Part shown: positions 49,761-59,974 of the stretch, in pieces
How the letters are laid out: every line of letters begins with the position of its first letter
Position numbering within the stretch: position 1 is the stretch's first letter
Origin: Melanopsichium pennsylvanicum
Taxonomy: Eukaryota > Basidiomycota > Ustilaginomycetes > Ustilaginales
Length of the DNA stretch: 64,000 nt
Assembly (NCBI GenBank): GCA_900208305.1
Contig: OAPG01000021.1
Span: forward strand, 186,001 to 250,000
Direction: 5' to 3'
Notes under the pieces: generated by a model
Databases searched by the model: none
What the model was told of the DNA's origin: nothing
The model's input: only the letters and a program-made list of their open reading frames with translations
Translations under genes and position numbers: made by a program

Positions 49761-52685
49761 CTAGGAGTTTTGCTGGATCAAGGCATGTTGGTAGACTTGG
49801 TTTTTTTTTTTAGTTGGACGTCTCATGTTGTTGCCTATGACAGTACTGACTCTTCTAAGACGCGTTCGTACGCTTTTCATGCTGGGAGCAAATACACTTT
49901 TCCTATCGGCTGCATATTGGTTGTTGTCCTGGTTTCTTGTTGAGGTTGATGAAGGAGTGGGAGGTCTTGGAGGAAGAATTGTTTCTACGAGCAATAACCA
50001 CGGTGTTTCGCTTGGATAGTTTGGAATCATTCTTTCATTTTTGAAATTTTCATCGTCGTCTTCTGATGATGATGATGATGATGATGAACATGGTTGTAGA
50101 GCTGATGCGGAGCGCGTGTTGAGTTGAACAAAGAGCAACGGCGGGAATTTGGCACAGGTCGAAGCATCCAGAAGTTGATCTTGCCACAATATCGCCAATG
50201 CCATATCGATTTGAGCCATGGATGCATGAGTGATCGTGTGTATGGGTTTCGCACCATTCGCATTTTCGGTACCAATCGGGATGAACGAGGCTGATTGACT
50301 TGTTGACCCACGATGTGCAGAAGAGGTGGAACTACGCACCCGGTACAAACTCCGACTACTCTTTCTCGAAGCCAGAGTGCTCTGCTGACCAGCTTGCACC
50401 ACAGGTTCAAGATCGAATTCCGAAAGGCTCAGATCCGAGCTTGCAGTTGACATGACTCCAAACCCTTGCTCGCTGAAACTTCGCCAAGATTCACTAGGTT
50501 CCAGCGTTCCCGTGAACAGATCGTTGTGCTGCTGATGGTGTTTGCGTTGCTGCAACTGCGACTGCGACTGCCCAGGTGCGCAAGGCTTTATATCGACCAT
50601 GATCTCAACATCCTCAGTGTCGGCGGCGGATAAAAGCGCAGGATCAAGGAGAGGCACTGGTTTACGTCGAGGCGTGCCTGTGTTTCGAGGAGTAGCAGTG
50701 CCCGAGCTAGTGGTGGACTCTGCAAGCGTACCAAGAGCGCGACTGTTGGTTGGCGGGGAGAAGGCGGAACGAAGGTCGGATAGAGACTGCGATCTGCGTC
50801 GAGCCGCTTTGATCTCTGCAGTGCAAGAAGCAGCCGAGGAAGCGAAAGAGGTGCTCGGCTGTTTGGTGACGCTTTCGCCGTCTTGGTTGCTGGCTTGGAA
50901 GAGTTCGACATCCACAGCACGCGGAATCCGAACATGTTCGTCGCTGATCAACCCGAGCCCCTTGTCATGGTGTTCGTCGAGCTGCATCATGATGCGACCC
51001 CACATTTCGCCGCAACCACCTTGGATGCTCTCGCTAGCGTTTGCGTCGAGTGCATCGTTCAGAGTGGTCAAAGGAGATCTGGGTTTGGCTTGGGTGACTA
51101 TGAGATTTTCGGATCTGAGGTCAATGCGGAGGGTGTTTACTGAGCGTCCCGCGAATGCTGGTGGAAGCGAGGGAGCATCGGACCCACTCTTGATGTAGGG
51201 ATACTTGTGAACGAGCTCAGTCAATCGTAGTGGCATGGAGAACGTGACCGCAGCCTGAGATCTGATGTGCGCCAGCAAGAGATGTTCTGCAATGTCGGAA
51301 GCCTTGTCCACCGCCTGAATTAGCTCGTCCACGTTCGGGGGCGGGTGCGCCACTCCAGTGCGACCGAATAGCCAGAATCCAAGGACCTTGCAAAGCGCTG
51401 CAGGGGGCATGTGGTTCGAGCCCGCATGGGCAGCCACGGAAGCCATTAGATCCAACACTTCACTCAGCAATTCGGCTGTCGCCTGTGGCAATTTTGGATG
51501 CAACAGATCTGCAATCGCTCTTGGATGGTATCCAGACTGCCTTTCCACTGCGACAAACACATCATACCACTCGCTTGCGCTGTTGGAGTCGAAATCACTT
51601 GCCAACAATCGCAAGTGTCTCAAACCCCACTTGATGACCGATGCGATATCGTGCGGTTGCGCGTAGCGAAGCTCTTTATCCAACTCCTGGAGGGCGATCC
51701 TCTGCTTCGCTTCTTGAGTTTGAGTTTGTGTGGTAGACGAAGTGGCGGTAAAGCGATCCAGTGCATCCTCTGGAAGGATGGGGAAGACGGTGATGTACGT
51801 GGAAACGTCAATGGAGAGAAGGAAGAGCTGAATCATGTGATATACGTGGTCAGGAGATTCAGCGATGCGGAAGGGTCGGAATAGACCAGGTGTGTCGAGA
51901 CCACGCTCGCGGATCTGAAGACCAAATATGCGAATGAGGTCGCGAGCTTGGGAGACGTTGAGACGGGCATTCGAGATGGATTCGAGCATTTTTTTGCGTT
52001 GCACGCCGCGAGGTTTGGGAATGGCTTGTGCGGCGGCGTAGTCTGCCTTGGATTGAGCTACGATGGCTGCTGCCGCCGTGGGTATGGGTGTGGGTATGGG
52101 TGTGGGTATGGGTGTGGGTATGGGTGTGGGTATGGGTGTGGATGTGGATGTGGATGTGGATGTGGATGTTGGTGTCTGAGAGTTGGAATTGGTTGTGTGG
52201 AAAACCTTAGGGCTGGCGGGAGTATGAGGAGTGGCGGCAGCATGCGAGGAGAGAGAAACGGCAGTACCTGCGTCCAAGTCGAGCACGAGGGAGGGTGGAA
52301 GGGATGGTATGGGTGGGGGCTTTTGACGGGCAAATCTGCGGAAAAAGCGAGAGGTGCGAGAGGCTGTGGTGAGAGTGGTGAGCGTTGATGTGGATAGATT
52401 GGTATCGCGACTGGCAAACACTTTATGTTTGGCAGAGTCATGGGTGCGAGCATGTGATGCGTTGCTTGAAATGTAACTGTATGCGTCTTTGGTGTCGACT
52501 TGCGAGTGTATGTAGGGATTGAGCTCTGGCGAGGACGCCAGGGGCTTGCGAGAGCGACCAAAGAGCTTGGGAGATGACATAGTTTGGATGGTAGGCTTTG
52601 ATGATGATGATGAAGCAGCACCATGCTTTCTGGACGGCGTGGCATGGCCAACTAGAACGGATGCAGTAGGGGCAACGGCTGCCAT
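49761..52685 (-). CDS. Msb1/Mug8-type RhoGAP-fold morphogenesis protein
   Basis: 974 residues from the ATG at 52685 (MAAVAPTASVLVG). The N-terminal ~240 residues are Ser/Thr/Pro-rich and include a (PIPT)n repeat. The ordered domain starts near SNARLNVSQARDLIRIFGLQIRERGLDTPGLFRPFR and continues through EDALDRF, ASVIKWGLRHLRLL, PKLPQATAELLSEVLDLM and KVLGFWLFG. This resembles the fungal Msb1/Mug8 domain, related in fold to RhoGAP. Members act with Cdc42/Rho signalling at growth sites. The C-terminal half is mostly Ser-rich, with acidic EDDDE and a basic final segment (KSVRTRLRRVST). Assignment rests on pattern recognition, so alternatives such as a RhoGAP-like orphan remain. No intron. Confidence 0.65.
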   Translation of the reverse strand: MAAVAPTASVLVGHATPSRKHGAASSSSSKPTIQTMSSPKLFGRSRKPLASSPELNPYIHSQVDTKDAYSYISSNASHARTHDSAKHKVFASRDTNLSTSTLTTLTTASRTSRFFRRFARQKPPPIPSLPPSLVLDLDAGTAVSLSSHAAATPHTPASPKVFHTTNSNSQTPTSTSTSTSTSTPIPTPIPTPIPTPIPTPIPTAAAAIVAQSKADYAAAQAIPKPRGVQRKKMLESISNARLNVSQARDLIRIFGLQIRERGLDTPGLFRPFRIAESPDHVYHMIQLFLLSIDVSTYITVFPILPEDALDRFTATSSTTQTQTQEAKQRIALQELDKELRYAQPHDIASVIKWGLRHLRLLASDFDSNSASEWYDVFVAVERQSGYHPRAIADLLHPKLPQATAELLSEVLDLMASVAAHAGSNHMPPAALCKVLGFWLFGRTGVAHPPPNVDELIQAVDKASDIAEHLLLAHIRSQAAVTFSMPLRLTELVHKYPYIKSGSDAPSLPPAFAGRSVNTLRIDLRSENLIVTQAKPRSPLTTLNDALDANASESIQGGCGEMWGRIMMQLDEHHDKGLGLISDEHVRIPRAVDVELFQASNQDGESVTKQPSTSFASSAASCTAEIKAARRRSQSLSDLRSAFSPPTNSRALGTLAESTTSSGTATPRNTGTPRRKPVPLLDPALLSAADTEDVEIMVDIKPCAPGQSQSQLQQRKHHQQHNDLFTGTLEPSESWRSFSEQGFGVMSTASSDLSLSEFDLEPVVQAGQQSTLASRKSSRSLYRVRSSTSSAHRGSTSQSASFIPIGTENANGAKPIHTITHASMAQIDMALAILWQDQLLDASTCAKFPPLLFVQLNTRSASALQPCSSSSSSSSEDDDENFKNERMIPNYPSETPWLLLVETILPPRPPTPSSTSTRNQDNNQYAADRKSVFAPSMKSVRTRLRRVSTVIGNNMRRPTKKKNQVYQHALIQQNS
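52081..52170. repeat. 12-bp coding minisatellite in the Msb1-like gene
   Basis: Five exact copies of GGTATGGGTGTG (52081-52140), then five 6-bp units close to GATGTG. On the minus strand they encode (PIPT)n followed by (ST)n in the disordered N-terminal region. Confidence 0.9.
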
Positions 52686-53634
52686 TGTAATTTGTGCGGA
52701 CGGGTCGTTTTGTTTTGTGGAAAGAGTAAGCCCAAGGTTTGGGTTGGTATGCGTGCAACCTTGCGAATAGCGCTGGTAGGTTATCGGTATATGGGAAAGA
52801 TGAAATTGGTGTTTTGGGGGTCGTGAATGCAGGGTATCACTGTAGAAGCAGGATGAATGGTATGTAAGGAAGCGTAGGGGATTATGCGACGAGCAAGAGC
52901 AAGATGATTGAAGAGGAGAATGTGTAAGATGAAGGGGCAAGAGGAGATACGTAACCAGGTGTACTGTATGGTACGGTGCAGTACATTATAGTACGACGCG
53001 CAAATGGGTAGCGTGATACTGGGAGCAAGGGGCAGAGTCAAGGGGCAGAGCCAAAGGGCTTGAATCGAGTGGCGAGGATTTGCTACATACTGTACATGAT
53101 AAGTGGACCTCTCACTTTGCTGATGTTTCTGACCGATAAGAATCACATGGCACGCACGCTCAGGCATATATCGTACAGTACAGTATTTGGTGACATTCAA
53201 TTGGTCAAGGAAGCGAGGAATAGAGATTTGAGATGTGGCACGAGACTCATGGTGAGGCCAACTTGAATGATTCAAAAGTGAAACAAAAGCGTAAAGAGTA
53301 GTGAAAGTGAGAGAGAGTGAAAGTGAGAGATAGTGAAAAGTGAGAGAGAGTGAAAAGTGTATGTACATTACCATGTACATTACCATGTACATTACCATGT
53401 ATATTACCACTTTAAAGCGTGTGTGTTTCAGATTTCGGCTGCTGTCAAAGTGAGTGTGTGTGGGTTGATGCACAGATTGTCAAAAGCCGAAGCTTTATTA
53501 ACTTAGAATCAATTGATTGTGTTAGAGGAGCACAACTGCAGACGAGGCACACAAAGTAGTAGCACAACACAGCATTAATATTTGTGCGTAATACTTGTAC
53601 TTTGTGCTGCTCTCTTTCTCCTATCCATTTCAAA
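52686..53634. promoter_or_regulatory. promoter region of the Msb1-like gene with short tandem repeats
   Basis: Between two minus-strand genes. It contains GTGAAA/GAGAGA purine repeats (about 53290-53360) and a 12-bp minisatellite (53361-53408). No gene recognised. Confidence 0.5.
53361..53408. repeat. 12-bp minisatellite, four copies
   Basis: Three exact copies of ATGTACATTACC plus one with a single change (ATGTATATTACC). Confidence 0.9.
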
Positions 53635-56259
53635 TCACAAAGCATTCCTCAATGAATCTCGCACATTAACCAAAACTTTCACCCAGCTCCTAATCACATT
53701 GGACTTTGCACCCTTCATCATCTGCCCCACTTTTTCTGTGCCCATCATCTTCAGCCCTTGTTCCAGCACCTTGGCATCCATTTCTCCATCGCTCGTTTTC
53801 GAGAGGTGATTGACGAGCGTGGCGATCTCGGCCAAATGTGTTTTGCATGTTGCCTTGACCTCTTGATCTAATTTTGATCTTACAAGGTAGATTGCTTCCA
53901 AAGCTACGCTAATGCTGTGCACTGCGTCGACGGGACGTACCGTGCATGTACGCGCTGCTATGGGTTCCACAAGACTTCGAATCGTCGCTTTCGCCGATTC
54001 CAACATGCCTATCAATATTGATGCCTCCACACAAGATGCTGAGCGTGAGCTTTCAACCAATGTCACCAACCCTCTCTCTTGCCTCGTCAATGCCTTCATA
54101 TCATCCTCACTAATATTCACATCACCACAATCGGTGCAAAGCGTGCAAGCCATACATCGAATCCACTCGACTCCAATACGAGGTCCCACCTCACTCATCT
54201 CTTCAACGCTCTTACTTCCCAAAGGCTGATAGTTCACCAACACTTCAAAGTCTCGTTGGTCGCTCACTCCCAGTCTCACATCCTTCAAAACAGCCTCCAC
54301 CGCACCCTTGATTCCCACTTGGAATTTGTTCCCCTCGTCTCGGGTTTCAAAGTTCTGCCTGTTGTGCAGGTGCGCACGAGCTTCTTCCAATCTCGATATC
54401 TGACGCTGTAGCGAACGTTCCAGCGCCTCGCCAAACTCTACAAACTCTTCCACCCGTGAAAACATTCCGTGTTCCACAGCCTTGGTGATCATGTCCGGCG
54501 TCGAATTCGAGTTCTCTTCGTAGATCGCCTGCGATGTGGACACGGTTCGCACCACCATCTTGTACAATCCATCATCCGCTTTCGCACCTTGATTGTTCCA
54601 AGCAGTAACCGAGAAGCAAGAGCATCGTTCAACGATAAGATGCGAAAGTGTATCCGCTTGTACACTCTTCAACCCCAACAAGCCATAGTGGATGCTGGCC
54701 CGGTCGAAGCAACCAGCGAGAATGTAAGCGCGGATGAGAAGCATTCGTAGCTGGTAGCCCTTCTTGCTTTTGGTCAGAGCGAATTCGAGTAGAGCAATCA
54801 TCTGGTACAAATACGAAATTTTGCCTCGGGATAGCCACAAGGCAGACAGGAGTGCTTGAGAGCCGAGCAAAGCTAGATCGTCAGCCGGTTGCATCTCTGT
54901 CTCGGCCAAGCATGAGCCCACGCTCAGACCATCCAGGTATTGTTCCAACAAAGTCGAGGCGAGAGTGGCTTCAGACTCTTCGGTGAGAGAAGGCGCGGGT
55001 TGGATAGTTCGGGTAATCTTGAAGATCGAAATGTTGTTGCGCAGATCCGTCTCGCTAGCGATTGGGAGTGGTTTCAGATTCTCCATCAGCTTTGAAGACA
55101 GAGCCGCTCTCGACGAGAATGAAAGCGCAGAGAGATATGGAACCAAGTCTTCGTGGCAGCAAGCTTTGCTGGCAAATGTTTCAAAGTAGCTAGCCACTTT
55201 TGTACGTAGGTGTGCATCGGCATCGGCATCGGCATCGGCATCAGCATCAGCATCAGCATCGGCATCGACAATGCTGAATCGCTTCTTGATAACTTCCAGT
55301 TCAGCCAGTCGAACAGATCTGTCTTTGACGGCACCCTTGATGTTCAACAAGACATTGATCTTCTTGTGTGCTGCCACCAAGTGTTCTTTGCCAAGCTTTT
55401 CGGCTGCATCGAGGAACGCTATGAAATGCGCCCAATTGCGACTGCCCTTGTCGATGCGAGACCAACAGCTCGACTCGACAAAAGTCCAGTCCTCCAACTC
55501 CTTGGCCAAATCGGTTCGACAAAATTCCAGGGAGAGATTACGATCGCACAGTGTATCTCCTACCGAGGATGGCGTGGCGATCAGGTCGAATGCTCCCTTC
55601 TTGTTCCCCTGGCGTATGAGTACTTGAAGCTGCAAACACAGCGCCTCCTCATTATTGAGCGAGATTGGCCTTGTCTCTATTTGCTTTTCGATCATTCTCT
55701 GGCTCAAAGGTAATGCTAATACCGCACCCGGTGCGTTAGGATCCCTTGCGAGTAGGAGGTAGGAAAGGATGCTCCACCAAAAGTATTGGTCAACAAAACG
55801 TCCTCCTTTGGTGTGCTTTTTTGGTGAGAAGGATTTGTGCATCCTGAGTGCGAGCTGTTGTGCTTTTTGAAATGCCTGTGCTTTGATAAGCGTCAAGAAT
55901 GTTTGACGGGCGAGGTTCTCATCGTTCGGCGCCGCTTTGATCGCATTTTCGAGAAGAGTGATTTCGTCGTTTGTACGACCGAGACGGGAAAGAGTCCATG
56001 TGAGAGGGGTGAGAGCGTTATCTTCCCCTTTTCGCAAGCCACGCGAAACGAGAGAATCACAGATGGCTGAGGCCTCATCTCGGTTTCCGGATCGTATCAA
56101 CGCGAGTGCTTTGAGGCAGGAAGCGAGGGTCAGGTCGGGTTGGGAGGAAAGGATCTTGTCGGCATGACGAACGGCAAGCGAGTTGTTGCCTGTATCTATG
56201 GCGTTGTAAATTGGTCCACAAGTGCGTTCTGCCAGCAAGGCGACGGGGTTGTACGACAT
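53635..56259 (-). CDS. naa25: NatB acetyltransferase auxiliary subunit (Naa25/Mdm20)
   Basis: 874 residues from the ATG at 56259 (MSYNPVALLAERTCGPIYNAID). Recognised by the Naa25 N-terminus, the TPR-like helical repeats (HADKILSSQPDLTLASCLKALALIRSGN; ALTPLTWTLSRLGR; AFQKAQQLALRMHKSF) and the middle motif DQYFWWSILSYLLLA. In relatives this subunit wraps the catalytic Naa20/Nat3, anchors it to the ribosome and allows N-terminal acetylation of Met-Asp/Glu/Asn proteins, including actin and tropomyosin. It has no catalytic site itself. A (Asp-Ala)n run in the first half is encoded by a 6-bp repeat (55215-55268). No intron. Confidence 0.88.
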   Translation of the reverse strand: MSYNPVALLAERTCGPIYNAIDTGNNSLAVRHADKILSSQPDLTLASCLKALALIRSGNRDEASAICDSLVSRGLRKGEDNALTPLTWTLSRLGRTNDEITLLENAIKAAPNDENLARQTFLTLIKAQAFQKAQQLALRMHKSFSPKKHTKGGRFVDQYFWWSILSYLLLARDPNAPGAVLALPLSQRMIEKQIETRPISLNNEEALCLQLQVLIRQGNKKGAFDLIATPSSVGDTLCDRNLSLEFCRTDLAKELEDWTFVESSCWSRIDKGSRNWAHFIAFLDAAEKLGKEHLVAAHKKINVLLNIKGAVKDRSVRLAELEVIKKRFSIVDADADADADADADADADAHLRTKVASYFETFASKACCHEDLVPYLSALSFSSRAALSSKLMENLKPLPIASETDLRNNISIFKITRTIQPAPSLTEESEATLASTLLEQYLDGLSVGSCLAETEMQPADDLALLGSQALLSALWLSRGKISYLYQMIALLEFALTKSKKGYQLRMLLIRAYILAGCFDRASIHYGLLGLKSVQADTLSHLIVERCSCFSVTAWNNQGAKADDGLYKMVVRTVSTSQAIYEENSNSTPDMITKAVEHGMFSRVEEFVEFGEALERSLQRQISRLEEARAHLHNRQNFETRDEGNKFQVGIKGAVEAVLKDVRLGVSDQRDFEVLVNYQPLGSKSVEEMSEVGPRIGVEWIRCMACTLCTDCGDVNISEDDMKALTRQERGLVTLVESSRSASCVEASILIGMLESAKATIRSLVEPIAARTCTVRPVDAVHSISVALEAIYLVRSKLDQEVKATCKTHLAEIATLVNHLSKTSDGEMDAKVLEQGLKMMGTEKVGQMMKGAKSNVIRSWVKVLVNVRDSLRNAL
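55215..55268. repeat. hexanucleotide repeat encoding (Asp-Ala)n in naa25
   Basis: Nine units of CATCGG/CATCAG/CATCGA on the + strand, read on the minus strand as alternating Asp and Ala codons. Likely to vary in length between strains. Confidence 0.92.
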
Positions 56260-56925
56260 TTTGAAGAGAGAAAAACAGCCAAAGAAAAGAGGGTGGTCGA
56301 GCCGAAGCACGGGATATGGACCTGAAGGTGGCTGCTACTAGCGAGAACGGTTTACAGAGGAAAGTTGGTCGCCGCTGCCAACGAAGGCGAAGGAGTGCAG
56401 GTGATAATGTAAGTAAATAGGTCGCGAGAAAGTACACAATGAGATGATATGATGACAGGCAGCAAAGCTGCTGCACAGACTTCTTCTAGCTCGAGGTGGA
56501 GCCGAGTTCCGAAGGTGGACGAAGCAATCATATCTGAAAATGAGTGTATTAGACTTGGAAAATTAAATTAAATGACACTCAGTCTCTGCTATTGGAAAAG
56601 GAAGAAATACCGATCACGACGCATTCAACTCCACTTGAACAGTCATAAGCGAGTGCAAACAGCAATCACACAATCACACAATCACAGAGTCACAGAATGA
56701 TTACCGAAAGCCGACGTGAACCTTTCCGAATTCTCACGGTCGCACTAAACACTCATTCTAACCTTCACCTCAACTTTGGCTTCATTCTCAAAACTTCTCT
56801 TCACCGACATCGTTGTTCATCCACCTACACTCAACAACTCAGAGGTCACCTAGAGGATTCCTGCTAATAGCTTCATTCAACTTCGAATCTGAAGGGCGCA
56901 GCGCATAGCTAAGACGCAAACAAGC
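56260..56925. promoter_or_regulatory. divergent promoter region of naa25 and the Mic12-like gene
   Basis: 666 bp between divergent genes. It contains a short ACAATCAC repeat run (about 56665-56695). No gene recognised. Confidence 0.55.
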
Positions 56926-57727
56926 ATGGCAATATCGCGTTTCGTCCTCGCCCCTTTAGGCGGCGCCTTTGTCGCAACATCGCTTCTCTACACCTTTCGT
57001 CACACCATTGCCGTACGAACACATGACACGGCTGTCGCACTCAACAGCATCAAGCTGCAGCTCCACAACATTGACCCGGACAATTGGGACAAGGAGGGCA
57101 AGGAGCGCGTAACACGAGAACAATTGAGGCCGGCGTATGTTGCGCCAGTCCGACCTAGTGTCACCGAGGAGATCAAGGCTCGTTGGAACGTAAGTATTTC
57201 ACCTCTTCTGGAGCAGCTTGATGAGTTGATCACTGATTGACATCTCTGTTCTATCTGATGAAATAAAATGCATTGCATACCGTGCTGTTTCGGGTTTTGG
57301 GTGAATACAGGAGCATGTTATCGGAGCAGTCAACACTCTCTCAAATGCTGACTACTATGATCTTTTCGCCAATGGTATCGTCTCGGCGAAAGATATGATT
57401 TCGCGTCTTGGCTCTTCGAACCACTCTCCCAACACATCAAGTGGGTCTTTCGACACACCACTAGCCGCACAACAAGCCGCAACAGGAGGCATCAAGACTG
57501 GTGTCATCAACACTCGGGGCGTTTCATTGCGAGATGACTCGGCAGTAAGTCAAGCTCTTTGTGAGCCAGGGAGCAGTATCGGCTCGCGTCTCGCCAGAGC
57601 GGTCGGTCTGGATGCAGCCAAAGTGGACAAGGTCGTTGAGGCAAAGATGGGGCCAGGGCTCGGCAAGGTCAGTGATGGAAACGCTGGTCGTACGTTCTAT
57701 CTTGGAGAGGGGGCCAGCTTGCGCTAG
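56926..57727 (+). CDS. mic12: MICOS complex subunit Mic12-like protein, two exons
   Basis: Joins 56926-57189 and 57311-57727, 226 residues. The 121-bp intron has donor GTAAGT and acceptor ATACAG, and the join gives IKARWN-EHVIGAVNTLSNADYY, the RWN...E..V motif seen in Mic12/Aim5 proteins. The N-terminus has one membrane span (APLGGAFVATSLLYTF) with no classical presequence. Mic12 is a small inner-membrane subunit that supports cristae junctions. The C-terminal 100 residues are less typical (Gly/Ser-rich). A GTAAGT at 57544 inside exon 2 has no good acceptor at a workable distance and was not used. Assignment is by short motif and layout, so moderate confidence. Confidence 0.65.
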
Positions 57728-58425
57728 TCAAGTCAAGTATCGCTCAAGGGATAGCAATTCTTTGTAGAATCAAGTTGTCTTGAAGACAAGCGAATTTTTG
57801 CGCCATCTTACGTCTTTTGAAGTGAGATAACCCTACCGCCTGTATATGTTCAACTCATCAGAAGAGCTCAACACTTCAATCAAAGACCTTTGATGGGAGT
57901 CTGGTTTGGCTGGTTGACAGCATGAGGCAGGAGACACCTGCCGTCTTGAAATGTCGATGGCGGCGATCTCACATTACCTACATTTTGGTTCGTGCCTTGA
58001 CAGTGGAGGTTTATTCTTCAAGCCAGCAGACCGCTTTATTAGTGTTTTTGATTCCGGGTCATGATATCCGAGCTCTGTGAGAGCCAGGGTCTTGTGTGTG
58101 TAGCGTCACACAATATCGCCGTCATGCTCGCATTCCCATCCCGCACTACCTCCATGAACCTCAGCGAGCACCCACTCAAACGAGCGAATCCTTGAGTCTC
58201 TCTCAGCAACCATCCTACCTATCAAATCATTCATTGCTCATGCTGCTTTCCTCTTGCCGAGCCTTCCTCTTTAGACGCTAGACAGCAGATCCTTCTTCCA
58301 AACACATACCGTCTACTCAAACGCTTTAGGTTGGAGTTTCACGTACAGATACCATTGCTCAGTGCGGACTTTGCTGGACGCCACAACAACACCGCCGCGC
58401 TACGTCTGGTACTGCCAAGTACAGC
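57728..58425. other. intergenic, upstream of the acyltransferase gene
   Basis: 3' flank of the Mic12-like gene and promoter of the acyltransferase. No gene recognised. Confidence 0.55.
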
Positions 58426-59823
58426 ATGTCATCCGAAGGTGCAGCCAAAGACGAGGTGTCTGCAAAGACTGAATTGGGTTCCATCTCTACCACTCCGCCG
58501 TACTTGATCCCCATATCGTCTCGCCCACCAAAACAAAGCTATGTGCAAACCCTGCTTTTTGGCCTCATCTTCAACTTTTGCATCGTCTCCGATCACCTTT
58601 TCCAGCTCCTCTCTTGGCCACTCTCCCTCCATCCCTCCACGGCTCCGATCTACCGTTCCAACATTGCCTACTCTAAACTCGCTTTCGCCCGAGCCCTACT
58701 TGTTATTTCGCAATTCTTTGGTCCGACTCAGCTCGTCATCTCTATCGGCGATGGCAAGGGCGGCTATATTGACCCGGAAGCGTTTGTGCATCGGCACAAA
58801 CAGACAGGAAGGATCACCAGCATCGATCTGCCAAGTCGAGCCGTTTGGATGAGCAATCATCAGGTGTACACCGATTGGCTGTATCTTTGGTGCCTAGCCT
58901 ACTACGCCGACATGGCAGATGCGGTTCTCATCATCCTCAAGAAGAGTTTGAAATGGATCCCTTTCGTGGGTTGGGGAATGCAGTTCTATCGCTTCATCTT
59001 TTTGGCGCGAAACTGGGCTAGTGATCAAGCCCAACTTGGAAAGCAACTTGGACAAGTTGCCTCGGAAAACCACGCCGAACCTGGTAAGATCAGCACTGCC
59101 AAAAAGCTCCTTCTTATGATTTTTCCAGAAGGCACCTTGGTTTCAGCCGATACCAGACCGATCAGTACCAAGTTTGCGCAAAAGCAAGGCATCCAAGATC
59201 TAGAAAACGTTCTTCTACCGCGCTCAACCGGATTGTTCTTCTGCCTAAGGACTTTGGCAAAAGAAATGAGCGATTTGTGGTTGGTCGACTTTGCGATTGG
59301 TTATCCAGGCATTCCACCTGCAGGCTACGGTCAGGATTATTATACTTTGCGCTCCGTTTTCATGCAAGGTAATCCTCCTCCAGCGATTCATATTCACCTT
59401 AGAATGACCAGCGTCACAGATGCCGTCGCACATGACACGAGCTCTAATTCGATAGCAGTAGCAAATGTGGAGAGTAAAAATAGACATATGCCACCACTGG
59501 GCGAAATTATTCAACCGGCAGAAAGCAGCGAAGAGGAGAGAAAGCAGTTTGATGAATGGTTAAGGCAAAGATGGACTGAAAAGGATGAACTGATGCATAA
59601 ATTTTATCAACACGGTGATTTTGTGGGTGGGGACTTTGCAAAAGCGATCAAGGAGGGATCAGGACGAGTGAATGCAAACGAGGCGAGCAAAGGCAAGTAT
59701 GTCGTGTTGCCAGCCGAGTTGAGGAGCTTGAAGGAGGTAGGCGATGCGATGAGCTGGGGAATTCCATTCATCGTTGCTTGGAACGTAAGCAAGTTGTACA
59801 AAGCCTTCTTTGGATCAATGTAG
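58426..59823 (+). CDS. lysophospholipid acyltransferase (PlsC/LPLAT family, Cst26-like)
   Basis: 465 residues, ATG at 58426, no intron. An N-terminal membrane span (LLFGLIFNFCIVSDHLF) precedes the PlsC domain. The HX4D motif is NHQVYTD (His145, Asp150) in AVWMSNHQVYTDWLYLW; the substrate motif FPEGT lies at residues 233-237. The W-IPFVGWGMQ block is typical of eukaryotic LCLAT1/LPGAT1/Cst26-type enzymes. A C-terminal hydrophobic segment (PFIVAWNVSKLYKAFF) follows. Family members transfer acyl groups to lysophosphatidic acid, lysocardiolipin or lysophosphatidylinositol in the ER; the substrate here is undetermined. Confidence 0.9.
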   Translation: MSSEGAAKDEVSAKTELGSISTTPPYLIPISSRPPKQSYVQTLLFGLIFNFCIVSDHLFQLLSWPLSLHPSTAPIYRSNIAYSKLAFARALLVISQFFGPTQLVISIGDGKGGYIDPEAFVHRHKQTGRITSIDLPSRAVWMSNHQVYTDWLYLWCLAYYADMADAVLIILKKSLKWIPFVGWGMQFYRFIFLARNWASDQAQLGKQLGQVASENHAEPGKISTAKKLLLMIFPEGTLVSADTRPISTKFAQKQGIQDLENVLLPRSTGLFFCLRTLAKEMSDLWLVDFAIGYPGIPPAGYGQDYYTLRSVFMQGNPPPAIHIHLRMTSVTDAVAHDTSSNSIAVANVESKNRHMPPLGEIIQPAESSEEERKQFDEWLRQRWTEKDELMHKFYQHGDFVGGDFAKAIKEGSGRVNANEASKGKYVVLPAELRSLKEVGDAMSWGIPFIVAWNVSKLYKAFFGSM

Positions 59824-59974
59824 CCGTCGCTTCCTTTTTTTTTTTTGGTTTGTTTTCGTTGTTAGTCTTTTGTACGGAACGAATCTATTACAAACTAAAT
59901 GGTGTGATGCTGTGTGACAGCAGTCGCCATGACTTTCTTTTCTGCATTCCTTTTGTTAATAAAGCGGTGAGTGT

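Noticed and set aside
57544..57580. Possible second intron in the Mic12-like gene (GTAAGT at 57544)
   Set aside because: The nearest AG acceptors are too close for a fungal intron, and the frame continues well without splicing.
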